64,000 bases of DNA. Source: Serinus canaria. Lineage: Eukaryota > Chordata > Aves > Passeriformes > Fringillidae. Location: positions 38,700,706 to 38,764,705 of the forward strand of contig NC_066343.1 in assembly GCF_022539315.1 (NCBI RefSeq). Direction: 5' to 3'. Both the position numbers and the translations under genes were made by a program. Below the pieces are notes generated by a model. It was not told the origin of the DNA. It was given only the letters and a program-made list of their open reading frames with translations, and searched no databases. Positions 13,546 to 26,040 of the stretch are shown here, one piece after another. Numbering within the stretch: the stretch's first letter is position 1; every line of letters starts with the position of its first letter.

Positions 13546-14770
13546 ATAGCATGGCTTGGATGGGTAGGGACATTAAAGATCTAGTTTCAACTCCCCCTGG
13601 CATGGACACCCGCTGGATTAGGTTTCTTGCAGCCCTATCCAATGTGGCCTTGAACACTTTCAGGGATGAGGCATCCACAAGTTCTTTGGTCATCTGTTCT
13701 AGTGCCTCACCACCCCCACAGTAAATAATTTCTTCCTAGTGTCTAATCTAAATATCTTCTCTTTTAGTTTAATAACATAACTTCTTGTCATATCCCTTTC
13801 TGACTGTGTGAAAAGTCATCCTTCCTCTCTCTTCTAAGTCCTTTTTAGGTACTGGAAAACCACAGGGAGGTATCACTGGAGCCTTCTGTTCTTAAGGCTG
13901 AAGAACTCTAGCTCTCTTAGCCTGTCATCGTAGGAGAGATGCTCCATCCCTCTGAGCAGCTTAGTGGCTTCCTCAAAACTCACTCCAACAGGTTCTTGTG
14001 CTAGAGACCTCAGAGCTAGATGCAGCACTCCAGTTGGGATCTCACCAGAGTAGAGCAGAGGGGCAGAATACCCTCCCTCACTTTGCTGACCACGCTTCTT
14101 TGGATGCAGCTCAGGACATAGTTGGCTTTCTGGGCTGCAGGCTCACACTAGTGGCTCATGTCCAGCTTTTCATCCACATGGCTTTGCATGGCTGCTCTTA
14201 ATGACTTCTTTTCCCAGTCTGTGCTTATGTCTGGGATTGCCCTGATCCAGCTACAGACTCTTGCACTTGAACTTGTTGGACTTCATGAGGTTCTCTTGGA
14301 CCCACTTCTTAAGCTTGCCCATTTGGATGGCATCCTGTCCTTCTGTTGTGTCAACTGCTCTGCTCATCTTTGTGTCATCTGCAAACTTGCTGTAGGAGCT
14401 CTTGACTTCACTGCCGGTGTCCTTGAGGAAGGTCTTAAAGGGCACTGGTCCCATGACAGAGCCCTGAGGAGCCCCACTTGTCACCAGCCCCCCATGTGGA
14501 CATGGAGCCTTTGACCGAAACTCTCTGGCTGCATCCATCCAGGCAATTCCTTGCCTATCAAACAGTCCATTCATCAAGTCCATGTCTCTGCTGTTTGGAG
14601 AGAAGCATGTCATGTGGGACATTGAAGACCTTAACAGAAGTCTAGGTTGGTGATGTATGCTGATCTTCCCATGTTGACTGTTGTAGTCATCATCCTAGAA
14701 GGCCATCAGATGGGTAAGGCATGACTTGCTCTTAGTCCCCAGGTGTGGAGAGAGCACTGTGTTCCTGATG
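13546..14770 (-). mobile_element. CR1 LINE, 3' about 1.2 kb, minus strand
   Basis: A long CR1 3' part in reverse orientation. Its 3' end is at about 13546 (the + strand reads ATAGAGTCATAGCATGGCTTGG). It runs to the RT palm region around 14250-14622, where the - strand frame reads GLVTSGAPQGSVMGPVPF and SKFADDTK, the RT motif with the catalytic aspartate pair FADD. Beyond about 14770 similarity stops. It is 5' truncated and carries internal stops. The order and spacing of the CR1 3' sequence (for example GAACACTTTCAGGGATGAGG, TTTCTTCCTAGTGTCTAATC) are otherwise preserved. Confidence 0.93.
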
Positions 14771-15059
14771 CCTTCAACGTCTTTCCAAGAGACATGAAAT
14801 CCCTTTGATATCTCACAGTCTCATAGTTGCAGCCTTATTCAACCCTAGATGAAAGAGTAGGAGTGGTTGATAACCCTCTGGTTTTACTGCTTTTAGTAAC
14901 CTTTTTGTGACATGATGAATGTGGCCCTAATAGGCAGCAAATCTTGCTAGAGAGGCTGGAGGGTAAATGGCTGCTTCCATGTGTGTCACTGAGAATTCAC
15001 CAGTAATTACCATGCTTCATACACTTTTGGTGGCGCTCATTCTCATATATTCATATGGT

Positions 15060-15950
15060 TGATTGTACCAGTTTTGCATCATTCTCATTTTCTTGTTCTC
15101 AACTACTTATTGTGGAGTTTTCTCCTCTGGGCCTCATACTGTCATATTTATTAGGTGGGGGCAATTTGGTAGCAAGGGGGAGACTTTTTCTTTTGCTCCA
15201 AGCAGAGATGAAAGTCCAGTCTCCCTTGCCTTACAAATCAACAAAGCCTATCTCAGGGTTGGATGGTAATGTACCTTCTGTTTCCAAGGTCTTAAAGCAG
15301 AAGCTGCTTCTCTGCTTGTCAGTGCATAATCCCATACCTCAGTTTCCTGCTTGGATTCCCAGATCACATTCTGCATGATGAGCTTCTCACACAACGTGGC
15401 AACCTGGACAAAAGGCTGGTTATCTGTCTGGGCACACTTGCACCCATGACCTCTATCCCTGCCTTCAGGGCCTGGGGGTACTTTGATGATGGAGTTTCCT
15501 GCAGCTGAAGGTCCAGGTGGTTTCTTTTAGTCTTCAGCAAGTTTGTTTGGGTCTAGACATATACCCAAGGTAGCTGTGGTCTCTCTTGGCTTTAGTCTGG
15601 CAGCTGTGATGTGTAGATGCCATTTTTGTTAGTGAAGAAGACTGCTTTGTCTTCTTCCCCAAGCAGAATTAAGTGGCCTTTTCTGTGTGCCCTTCCTGGA
15701 GATCTGCTGCGCCCTGTCCTGACCACGGCACCACACCCTGGTAACTCGCACTCTCTGGGGCCATTTAAATCTGCTGGCAACACTCATGCCATGTCAGCCT
15801 CACTCATGAGAGCTGATGGTTCCTGGTGGGTCTCTCAGCTCTTCCTCATGTTTCTCTGACTGTGGAGGCCCTGCCCAGCTTGTTCAGCCCCCAGAACTTG
15901 CCATGGCTACCACTGCTGTTGCTGCTATCACTGCTCTGTGTGCCTGCCTG
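15060..15950. other. unidentified GC-richer block in intron
   Basis: This stretch is clearly richer in G+C than the surrounding intron and has overlapping open frames on both strands (+ 15055-15378, - 15592-15783). I do not recognise any protein or repeat in it. It ends at an AT-rich inverted repeat (15954-15987). It may be an old transposable-element remnant. Confidence 0.35.
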
Positions 15951-15953
15951 TCC

Positions 15954-15987
15954 TTAATTATTAAAGTATGCTTTAATTAATAATTAA
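15954..15987. repeat. AT-rich inverted repeat
   Basis: TTAATTATTAA (15954-15964) and its exact complement TTAATAATTAA (15977-15987) flank a 12-nt spacer, at the right edge of the GC-richer block. Confidence 0.6.
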
Positions 15988-18900
15988 AATACATTTTAGA
16001 AAAATATTGTGTTAATTCCTAAATACAGTGTATTTAATGGCAGGTGATAAAGAAAATATTCTATTAAATGAAAGAGATATTCCTAAAGTTCTTAATAAAC
16101 TTGAAGACCATAGTATTATATCAGGTGTATTAATCAGGCATTTAGGAATTCATCTTTTTACCCATAAAATGTTGTTTACGGTAAGATATGCAGAACTTCA
16201 GAATTTCATGTAGTATTCTCTTTCAACAGCCATGACTTCAAAGAAAATACACAGATCATGGTATCCTTTGCATTACAGTGTTGTAGGTGTGGGATAAACA
16301 ACCTCTGCTAGCCTGAGCAAAATAATAGTTTCCTTTTAAAAGAAAAAGCAGGAGGTGTAGGAGTAGAGGAAGAAGGATTATTGAGCAAAGTTAATTAGAA
16401 GGAGCCCAAGGGAAAAGTTAGGAAATTAAAACCCATAGAATCAGCATGACAGCAGCTAAAAACATATCGCTACAAGATACGCTGAGGGTGGGGAGCAGCA
16501 GGGAGGCAAATAAAGAATTTGATTAAACAGTAAGACATTTTTTCAGGTATTTGATTTCTATATTTCTTGTGATCCAACCTCAGTAAAACAGTGGAATACT
16601 AATTACACTTCTCAGATTCATGCTAAGCTTTGGAACAGAGATTACTGAAAAGTTAAATATTCAGGGCTAACATTTGCTACCTCAAAAGACAACATCTCAT
16701 GGGAAAGGAAACATACAAGTAGTATGTGACACAGTTTGGATACAGTTTTATGAGGAATGAAAACTTAGAAAGGAAAGAGGAAAAAATAACCTTAGTAAAT
16801 ATTATAGTATTATTTGAGTAATACACAGTTGAGAAGTTGTGGTGTGTTGCTCTGGATGGTGGTAGGAATCAAAGACTGTTATGCAGCAGATTTCAGAGAC
16901 AGTTTTTATTTTAAAGGTTTATGTAGCTTTTTAAGTAACATCTGTTCTAATCTTTGATCTATTCTAATGGTACTTCTCTTGAATAGAGAAAATAACAGAT
17001 AATGTTGATTTTTGCTGTATTAAATGTGAAACGTATCCCTCAGTTCTAGATGTACATGTGCCAGAGCAAATGTCTAAAATGTGTAAGTGCAAACAGATTG
17101 GCTTTTTATGACTGCTCACAGTGCCTGAATGTTCAGAAGTTAGTGGCCTGCCTACATGTTTACACATACATGAGCAGGAAAAATAAATGGATACAACTAT
17201 TAAAAAAAGTATATTGAATAAGTATACTTGTGTATACTTTTTTTCAAGATGATATAACACAGGACATATTATGTGAAATGACAAGACACTTTGAATAGCT
17301 GAACTATGTGGTTTCCTTGTATGTCCAGTTCTGTGGGTTTTTTCCATAAGGTAGGCTTTGTTGCTTGCTTTCTCTTAACAGGATGAACTATCTTAGTTTA
17401 GTATTCAAATAATGACATTAACTAAAAAAAGTAGATAGAATTTTTAAGAGCTTTACTGTTCTATATACCTCACTAAGATGAATTTTTATAAGTGATTGCT
17501 CTAATGCCTTAAACATCCCATTGTTACTGGTTGAATATTTCTCCTTGACATAGCTCATTGTAGTTTTCTGTCAGTGTTCAGAATTATGACATTATATTGG
17601 GTCAACATTCAGATTTAATGGCTCCATTTCCTGTGAATTACACACTCTGTTCTGTGTGATTTCAACTGAAATGTGGATTCCTTGCGTACAAAAATTAATT
17701 GATCGGTACCTGTGTAAAGTGATGAGAAGCACAAATTGAAAAAAATCTGTGGACTTGTCAGAATGTGATACACCTGGTGAAGTCCCTTTCATTTGTTTCT
17801 TAAAATAAATGAAACATTTAATTTTTTTTCTTTCCCCAGCTTCTTCTTTCCTTAAAGGTAGGTAGGTGGTGACTTCCTAGGGCAGAAAGCACCACAGGAT
17901 GAAAGAACAAAAAATTTGTATTCCTTTGCTGGTTTTCCCACAGGTGCTTCATGCAAAACGTGTATCCTTGCTGTATGTCAGGTTCCCCATATGTGAAATG
18001 AAAGAGACTTCTTAGCAAAGATCCTGGTTATTTTCTTCATTCTTTTTCTCTCCTAAATGGAAACAATTTTGTTTCAAATGCCCAGTTCTTTAGCCAACAG
18101 TAGGTTATTGCTCTAATTACAACCTAAATAACTTATAAAGTATATTGATTTGTGGAGCTTTCTGTTTTCTATAGCTAATAGAGTGCAGGCTTGTTTAGTG
18201 AACCATGATACTGATAGTTTTGAATGTAAATATTTTTTTTCCCCGCTAAGCTAGGGAACAGTTTTTCTCCTAGTATTTGAATTAACTGTCAGCAGTACAA
18301 AATGCTACAGTGTGACATGTCATTGAGGTTACAGGTAGAGGAGGAATACTGTGAAATTTATCTTGAATAGAGATAGCATTTCAGATTTGAAGTGGTACAG
18401 CTGAGCTCCTAAAAGGTCTTTAGAAAGAAGCATTGATTTGTCCTTTCAATTATAAAGCCACAGCCAAGCTAGGTTTTGTGTATCTTCAGAGAAAATTAAT
18501 CAAAATTAATATGCAAATATTTCTGCAAGTTCTTTATGATGTTTCTCTATAAAAACTTTCTCACTGTTTTGTATGAGTTATGTGCGATTTGATTATTAGG
18601 TAAAATGCATTACAAAATCTTTTTCGGGCTTAAAATGAATGTAAAAATACTTATGAAATATTTAGGAGTACTTAGTGCATATAAGCAGATAACTTTTTAT
18701 GTCCCAAGTAAAAGTGGATCTGGAAAACACTTTTCTGCCTCCTCCGTCATCCCTGTCTCTGTTCTAGGGAGGTGAGAGGATTAGAAAGTTGTATTTTAAC
18801 CTTTTTCCAGTTAACACTAAAGGTGTTAATCCTCTTGTTCTTTGACACTATTAGTTAGGGGCATAGACCATTCTGTAGGCAGAGCATCAGTTCACCAAGT

Positions 18901-19449
18901 ACATTGCCTCAGAGTTGCAAGGATTGACAAATTTTAAGTTTTGCCAGGATACAAATGTGTGAGAATCTGATGGGAGTTTAGTGATTCGTGTAGGAACTTA
19001 ATTGTAGGTGTAACCATGATCCCTTGTTCTGTCATCTCTGATATGTGTAAAGTAATTGGTTACAGTGCTTTTCAGTAAAGTGTGTGTTTCAGTAAAACTC
19101 AGCCGCAATGGCTGTGTCCTTAGGTAGTTGGGTTCTTCAGCAATTTCTGGTACTGCTGTATTTGCATTAAGTTCTTACGGGCCATTAGTGTAGCGGATTT
19201 GTCATGGTACATTTGGATAATGAGTTGTATGTGACTAATTAATTAGTAGAATGGCATTACAAGCATGGGTTTGTCTCTCAGTTGTTTTACAAGCAACTAA
19301 AAAGCCAGTCCCCTTTCAGGTAATCTGCCCCTTTCCTAAGGTAATTTTTGGATTACTGTGTGTCAGGAGAGGGACAGGGCACATGGTCTGAATGTGTTAA
19401 TCCAAACAATACTTTTCACATGCTTCATGGAGCTTCTTGTTTGTTATAG

Positions 19450-19624
19450 CCCCACTACATATGTCTTGGATGAAGATGAGCCTCGCTTCCTTGAAGAAGT
19501 TGATTACAGCGCAGAGAGTAATGATGAAGACGTTGAATTAGCTGATAATGTGGGTGATTATGAGACAACTAATCAAGATGATGGACTTTCAGACCCAGAT
19601 TCAACAAGGATACTCCTTTCTTGA
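19450..19624 (+). CDS. AGTPBP1: AGTPBP1 terminal coding exon: acidic C-terminal tail and stop
   Basis: This is the last coding exon: one base of a split Ser codon, 57 codons and TGA at 19622-19624. The acceptor is TTCTTGTTTGTTATAG|C. It encodes [20 protein letters not shown] and then a strongly acidic tail ([18 protein letters not shown]) ending DSTRILLS. The [15 protein letters not shown] part is the conserved CCP1 C-terminal motif and is what identifies the gene. The final dozen residues look divergent from the mammalian protein, and the tail seems one residue shorter around NDEDVEL; both comparisons are from memory. The ATG at 19358 is intronic and not a start. Together the three exons give 170 residues of a protein of roughly 1,200. 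Confidence 0.97.
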
Positions 19625-19649
19625 ACCAACTTTGCTGCCAGTAACAGAA

Positions 19650-19655
19650 AATAAA
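19650..19655 (+). promoter_or_regulatory. candidate polyadenylation signal AATAAA (proximal)
   Basis: This is a canonical hexamer 26 nt downstream of the AGTPBP1 stop codon, with T-rich sequence (TTCCTTGCTGTTTT) about 25-40 nt further on. It would give a very short 3' UTR. Confidence 0.45.
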
Positions 19656-20141
19656 GTATCCTGAATTTCCAGTCATATACTTCCTTGCTGTTTTCTACAA
19701 AGGGGATAAGCTTCAGTTAACACAATTAACTGGGGCCTGCATAGCTCAAGGACAGTAAATATTTCTGGTAAATTTGCATTTGTTTTATTTAAGGAGTTCT
19801 GTGTATTCTTTAAGCTGTAAATCGATAAATTTATTTACCAGTTTATTTTCTACTAAATAGTGCTGCATGGCATTTTGTGTCCTTAAACCCTGTCTTCAGA
19901 GAAATGGATTATAATTTTTAGTGTGTCAGAGTACAGAAAATAATTTTTTGTGGTACAGTTCTTTGAGTTGCTTCCTGAAAAACACATATGTACATATTTT
20001 CTAAATTAATTTGTGTATGTTTGTGTATATGCGCGTGTGTATACCGAGGTGAAGAGGTTATTTTTCGACATTATTTCAATGATACTTGATTGTGTTTGAA
20101 GCAATGCAGTGCCTGCTCTGAAACAATTCAATAATTACTAA

Positions 20142-20147
20142 ATTAAA
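20142..20147 (+). promoter_or_regulatory. candidate polyadenylation signal ATTAAA (distal)
   Basis: This common variant hexamer sits about 520 nt after the stop and is followed within 60 nt by a T/G-rich stretch (TTTATGGTTATGTGGTTTTG). It is an equally plausible AGTPBP1 cleavage region. Confidence 0.4.
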
Positions 20148-20583
20148 AATGAGAACATGATGTATGAATTTTTGCACTTGTTTCTTGCTTTTTATGGTTA
20201 TGTGGTTTTGCCACAGTATTAAGTGAAAATTCTTACTAACGTCTGTTCAGAGTTTAGGAATTTTGCACAGTGACCAATGCAGCCTGTGCTTAGAAGAACT
20301 AGACTCCTGTATAAAACTCACCCTTAAGATAGGCATGATTTAATTTGAAGTTCTCTTGTTAAGTGTACTTGTCTTCAGGAAGAGGTTAGGTATGTACACT
20401 CTGTGTATATTCAACTACCCAGCTGCTCCATTTTTCTTCTTGAATATGCACGTAGTTAAAAACTGTTCACTTTACCGGAGGCACATTTACTATATACTCA
20501 ATTCAACTGCTTTAAGGGGGATAGTGCATTTCGGTTTAAACCTTTTTGCCTGATTGCAGCCTTGTGCTAACTCTGCTCTGATA

Positions 20584-20650
20584 AGGAGATTGGACTGCAA
20601 CTTCCTGAGGTCTGTTCCAGGCTGAATAATTATTCTGTGGTTCTGTATTC
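20584..20650 (+). mobile_element. CR1 LINE 3'-end remnant
   Basis: AGGAGATTGGACTGCAACTT, CCTGAGGTCTGTTCCAGGC, then TTATTCTGTGGTTCTGTATT. This follows the CR1 terminal pattern (GGTTGGACTAGATGACCT, AGGTCCCTTCCAAC, ATTCTATGATTCTATG). It is short and diverged, and sits within or just beyond the AGTPBP1 3' UTR. Confidence 0.8.
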
Positions 20651-23600
20651 TTCATGTTTAAAGTCAAGCTGGCAGGTATGGGATTTAAACTTCTTCATCT
20701 TCTCCTATTGTCTTCTAATTCTTATTGCCTTTTGCCTCTGCTTAAAATAAGATCTAAAAGAGAAATTAAGAGAATTGTAGTCCGTGGTTTACAGAATTGA
20801 CAGGTTTTGCAATGAAAAATACTTTTCAAAAATTATATTTTTACTTGATGTGACCCAGTTGTGGCATTCATTTTCTTCTGTGTGTGCAAGGGCTTTAAGA
20901 ACATGAAGAATAGCATTTCTAACTTATACCAGGTTTTTAACTGATGAGGATTTTCACTGTTGTTCCAAATAAAACTGTATTTTGGAGTGGAAGGGCATCT
21001 TCAGTAGAGGGATTAAAAAAGAATAAAATCTATGAGAATTAACTGTATCAGTGTTTTTCAGCCAGAAGTTGAATTTGCACCAGGATCTGTTCTTTCAAAT
21101 TCAGCATTGTTTGGTAATGCCTGTCCATACTATCCTGATTCTGAAACTGGGGAAGGGTTTTGATCCCTTGTTATATGCGACTATATTTTTGTTGGAAGAC
21201 TTAAATTTATATTAATAAACATATGGAGAGAGGTAGGGATGAAAAAGTTGGAAACATTTAGAGTCTTGTTCCTTTATAAGTTTTTCTCTGTAGTGAAAGT
21301 TATCTTTCCTTCTGTTCTGTGAACTACCTACTGTAAATAAGAACATTTATTTATTACCCTGTTGAAGAAGAGTTCTATGCATTGAAAGTAGAGGAATTTG
21401 GGAACCTGTCAAATGGAAAAAGTAACTTTGCCACAGAATTTGAATTATTTTTCTGTCCAATGACAGCAGTTTAAAATGCTCATATTGCCCTGTCCATCTT
21501 ATACTAGTTATCTGCATAAATAGATTTTCATCCTTAAGAACTCCTACTTCAGTGGGAGTAGTATTAATAAATACAATTATTCATAAACAATTTCACTTAA
21601 ATTTCAGAGAATGCAGGATGCAACATGTTTGTTAACTACATTGTGCATGTCTTCTTAGGTTTCATTTGAATTTGTATTAATCTTGGAAAGCTATTTTTAT
21701 ACTACTGGCAAGACTTCATCCATTTAGAAAGAATTGTGGCTTAGTAGTACAAAATTGTCCTTTTCTCCTGAGCACGTATCTATATTTGTTCTTCTCATGA
21801 CTCCTACAACTTTTAATCTGTGCAAAAAAAGAGTTATCAGCTATATAATGTCTCAGGATAACATGTTTGTACATTAGATTGTATTGCAGTTATGTGTTAG
21901 GTGTTAGATGTCACTCTGGCAGCTGTTGATGTGAACTTCTGCCAGTGTAATTCTAATGCAAGAGGTGAAACTTTGTCCCTAACTTACACATTGTTGAAAA
22001 TGCAAAGGTACCTCAAACATTTTCCAGTACTTGGCTTTTGAAAGGTGAAGTCTCCATTCGTGCTCATGGGGATGCCAGTTCATGGGCAGAACTGCTGCAG
22101 TGAGAACTGTTTATCCCTTCTCCAGTACCCGTCGCCATTGTTGCAGCGGTGTTGACAGACATGCTGGTGCCCCCATTTATGTGTTTTGGTGGGAAGTCTG
22201 GTGTTTGGCTGAAAAAGTAAAAGCTAACACTCAGCACACATTCCATTCTGTTACTGTGGCATTTGCCCTGAAGAAATGGGCAGAATGATAGCAAAGAATG
22301 GCAGCATCTTGGACTGTCACAAGCCTTGCAAATTGAGATGGTCTGTCCCAGACAATTGACTGTCTTTATGCATTGGCATTTCAATGTGGCTTTGGTTTTA
22401 AATGATGGTGTTTGCTGTAAGCATGACTGGTTCTGTATAGGCAAAGAAGATATCCCTAGATCTTCCTCCAGTAATAACAACAAATAAGACTATAAAAAAT
22501 AAGTACATCTGGATTATTTACTGTCTTGCTTCTAAGTAATTGCTGGACGATGAATCGCTCTATTCCCTTTTCAGAAATAATTCAAGTTCCATCACAAATT
22601 TTGGTACTGTGTCTTCACTGGTGGCATCCCCTGGTGTAATATAACTTAGAGCAATTTGTGCCAAAATCTTGGCTGGTCATTTTTTGAGGTGGATATCTTT
22701 ATCAGCCTGACTACCAGGGAGTTTGGTTTGAATCTCAAATAAGACTGCAGAAGCAGTAAACACTGTTCACAAAATGCAAAAATACAAGGTTTCGGATAAT
22801 TTCTGTTGTAATGCTGTGATAGATATAATTGTTACAGTGTTAGTGTGCATGCCCCAAATACCAATACTTACTAATAAAAATGCGTAATAAAGGATTACTT
22901 ACAACCTTTTGCTTCCCTATTATTGGTTAGTGATAATTAAGGATTCCTCATCCTAGCATTTGCACAAATGTTCTTACCTGTAAGAACAGCAGCGTGCGTT
23001 GCATTTTAAAAAACATATTTTGTTTTCTGTGAAATTAAACTCAGCGTGCTACAGGCTTAGAGTAGTATTTGCATATTAATTGACTGAATTATAACTACCT
23101 AAAAATTTTTGAGATTCGGCAATGTTTGTGTAACTTATGAAGACTGGATAAATCACAATGAAGGTCTTTGCAGAGCACACAGAAGAGCCTTCTGGTGAGA
23201 CTCTTTCCCTCCCACACAGTTAATAGGATATTAATCTGATCTAGGAAAGGCACAAGATTATTCCTCAATAAGTCATCCTTTTACAATTCAACTCAGACTA
23301 CAGTTGAGTTATTTTTACTATATATGTTTTTGCAGCACCAATTTTAAGATTTCAGCTATTTTTTTGAGGGAAAGCTCAAGATAAAATGAGATAATTAGTT
23401 TCATGCAGCTGTCTGGAAAGAGCAAGTGATTACTAGGAGTCATCAATGTAACTTTTGTAAATACATTTGCAGTTTATTTAACTAGATCTGTCATGTTACT
23501 TTAAGTTGAACAGCTTCACAAACTCTGTTGTCTAAATAATTTTAAGGATCTACAATAGTCACAGTGTCAAATTAGTCTTAGGATATTTTTCTTTTATCAG

Positions 23601-25600
23601 TGTTTCTAAGGGCATCAGGATGCAAGTCCTTTGAGATGTGAGCTCACATCTTGTTTAAGTAAACTAACTCTAGGTTGCTTTTAAAGTAGGGCTTTAAATA
23701 CAAAATGCCAAAAAACTGTGACACCTAGTAAAGAATACATTGTCTTGGCTGTTTTTAACAATATCATATAAAGAACTCATCTAGTCCCTAAACAATACTT
23801 CATAACTATGACAGACACTCCCTTATTTCTTGTTATTAGAAAAAGCTAGGTGCTGTATTTCTTTTTGCCTTTTTTAAAACAAACAAACAAAATACCCCCA
23901 AAAACCAAAGAAAGAAACAAAACCCCCCCACCAAAATACAGTAGTGTTAGTACACTCAGTACAGCTCTTATTTGAGCTCTTGTAGAAAGAGTTGTTGGTA
24001 CAAAATATGGGTTTATCATCAAAGGAAACGACACACTTAGGATTTGCTGATCCAGATTATGTGGTTATGAAATGTCAGCCAGATTCTGCCTCTTGTTGTC
24101 CTTGCAACATTCTTACCACAAGATGTTGGTGCTTAGAGCATGCTCTTCTTTCTGGCATGGGATTATTTCTCATGCAGCTTTTTCCATGGTAGATTGGAAG
24201 AATACATACTAGCAGCACCTCATTATTGCATAAGGACTCTCAATTTTCACTGGGCTGAATGCTAACAAATAAAAGAATCTGACTAACAAAATTGTACTAA
24301 CAATAGTACTTCCATACATGAAATGCTGCTGTTAACATAGAGGATATTCACTTTAAATGACCTGAAATTGGACTTTTCTTTACACTGTCCCTCCAGACAT
24401 ATAAAGATAATAAATTACTGGGATAGCATAAAATGCTCTTAGCTGATAGCATTGCATTCATGCTTGTTTTGTTCCCAAAAGAAAATAGACATGAAAATAT
24501 TTCAGTACAAACGTTACATGAAGCACAGAGTAAGGAAGACAAATGATCTTTGTATAGTATTTGCTTAATGGTACTGTATTTACAAAAACCTTAACAATAG
24601 TCCAGCTGACCCCTCAGATTTAAATTTTTCAGTTGTACATTTTATGAAAACAAACTGAGAAGTGCTGCTCAAACCTTCAGCCCACAGGCTGCCTCAATAC
24701 TTGGCCTTGATCATCATCCCATGCAATTTACTACTTTATACTCCCAAATGGGTCAGACAGTATTCCAAATTAATAAATGCTTTGGGTTTTTTGCCTGTGA
24801 AGGTTGTTGCAAAATTTTCAGATTCTCTGCAACAATCATCCTCCTGTTCTGGCTTTTGTGTTATCACAAAAGACACAAGTCCAATTTAAAAGTACATTGT
24901 GCTTGTGTATACTTTTACACCTGTCCGTGTCTGCTCTAGGTTACTTTCCTCTTCTGAAGCATCCAGTCTAGTCAAGTCAGTCCTTTAGCTGAAGTGATGA
25001 GCCAGTGACATCGTCCTCTTCTTTTGGGTCTGATCTCACTGTTGACAAAAGCTTTCTGTTATGAATCCCATCAGTCAGTATTGCTTGAGAATGCTGCTGT
25101 TATCAAATGCACACCCAATTGTGTTCCAGAATGAGACTCCCTAAATCATCTATTTAAGTGCAGTAGCTTATTTGTCAGTATGTCAGGTACTTATGTTCCT
25201 TAGAACATAAGTAGACAGTATTTTGGAAGAATAATTTTTCAGGCCTATGAGTAAATTCAGAGACATATTAACTCTAAAAATGCCTTCATGTTAAGCACCT
25301 GACCCCAAAATCTAATAGGGAGATGGATCAAATCTGATGTACTCATGCAGGGGGTCTTCTAGTCAGCCAATTCTATCAGGAAGCCAAGTCACTTGGTGTT
25401 CCTTCTCATGCGACTTCCTGTACTGAGGAGAAAATGCTGCCAGTCACAGCAGAGGAAGAGGTCTTCATTGTTCACCTCACTGTGTCTGCTTCACAAACTC
25501 TAGAGATTGGTGGACACATTTTCTTTTGCCTCTCAGCTGTGCTCTATGGTAGAGTGAGAGGGACAGAAAGGTAAATTACAACTAGTGATTGTTAAGGGTC
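20651..25600. other. AT-rich intergenic sequence; possible extended AGTPBP1 3' UTR at its left
   Basis: I see no gene. Candidate polyadenylation hexamers occur at 20969 and up to about 22.9 kb. A slightly GC-richer patch at 22050-22490 has a 139-codon open frame on the - strand with no recognisable domain. Around 23.87-23.94 kb there is A/C-rich low-complexity sequence. Confidence 0.6.
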
Positions 25601-26040
25601 ACATCAACTAGTGCTTAAGAAGATCCATGCTCCTCCATGACTTGTCCATCAGAGCAAGGTGGCTATGGGGTGAAGTCCCCCTGTCAATGAAAGAAAATGT
25701 AATCAGATAGCCACAGTACCTTTTGGGTTGTAGATGTGAACAGCAAAGGCATATGGGTCCTGAGTAATGACTTGGCAACCTGTGAAACTCTCTTTCCACA
25801 ATCTTTGGATGAGCTTCCCACCATACCGTAGGGGGAAGCCCTGATGGGATACTGCTTGCTAACCTGAGCCCTGGCTGTTGGCACAGCTGTGGGAACATCC
25901 CCAAAGTGGTATGAAAGGTAATGCTGGAGGTGTGAGTAGGGTTGTCAAGATGGGATCATTCACCAAGCAAGGATTCAAGAAAGAAAACAGCAGCACAGAA
26001 ATCTTAGGGAAGACCAGGAAGCAGCTGGATAGGAGTCATT
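25600..26040. other. GC-richer unidentified sequence next to an LTR-like segment
   Basis: There is an open frame of 98 codons on the - strand (25608-25904) and one of 172 codons on the + strand (25878-26396). The latter crosses into the LTR-like segment, which argues against it being real. No domain is recognised. The block could be retroelement-derived because it abuts the LTR, but nothing in it proves that. Confidence 0.3.

Larger units (their letters stand above)
6561..19449 (+). other. AGTPBP1 last intron, 12,889 bp
   Basis: Bounded by GTAGTA at 6561 and TATAG at 19449. It contains a T/G-rich low-complexity tract (about 6895-6960), three CR1 pieces (7.9-8.7, 10.6, 13.5-14.8 kb), a C14 run at 12183-12196 and a GC-richer unidentified block (15.06-15.95 kb). 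The stretches 8.7-10.6, 10.7-13.5 and 16.0-19.4 kb are plain AT-rich intron. Confidence 0.9.
19625..20160 (+). other. AGTPBP1: AGTPBP1 3' untranslated region (end not certain)
   Basis: AT-rich sequence directly after the stop, without reading frames. The 3' end depends on which polyadenylation signal is used. An AATAAA lies only 26 nt after the stop, and an ATTAAA near 20142 is followed by a T/G-rich stretch. An AATAAA at 20969 and further ones to about 22.9 kb could give longer forms. Confidence 0.6.

Noticed and set aside
19358..19449. ATG at 19358 as the start of an 88-codon protein
   Set aside because: The N-terminal part is intron read-through. The coding exon begins at 19450 in phase with the exon ending at 6560.
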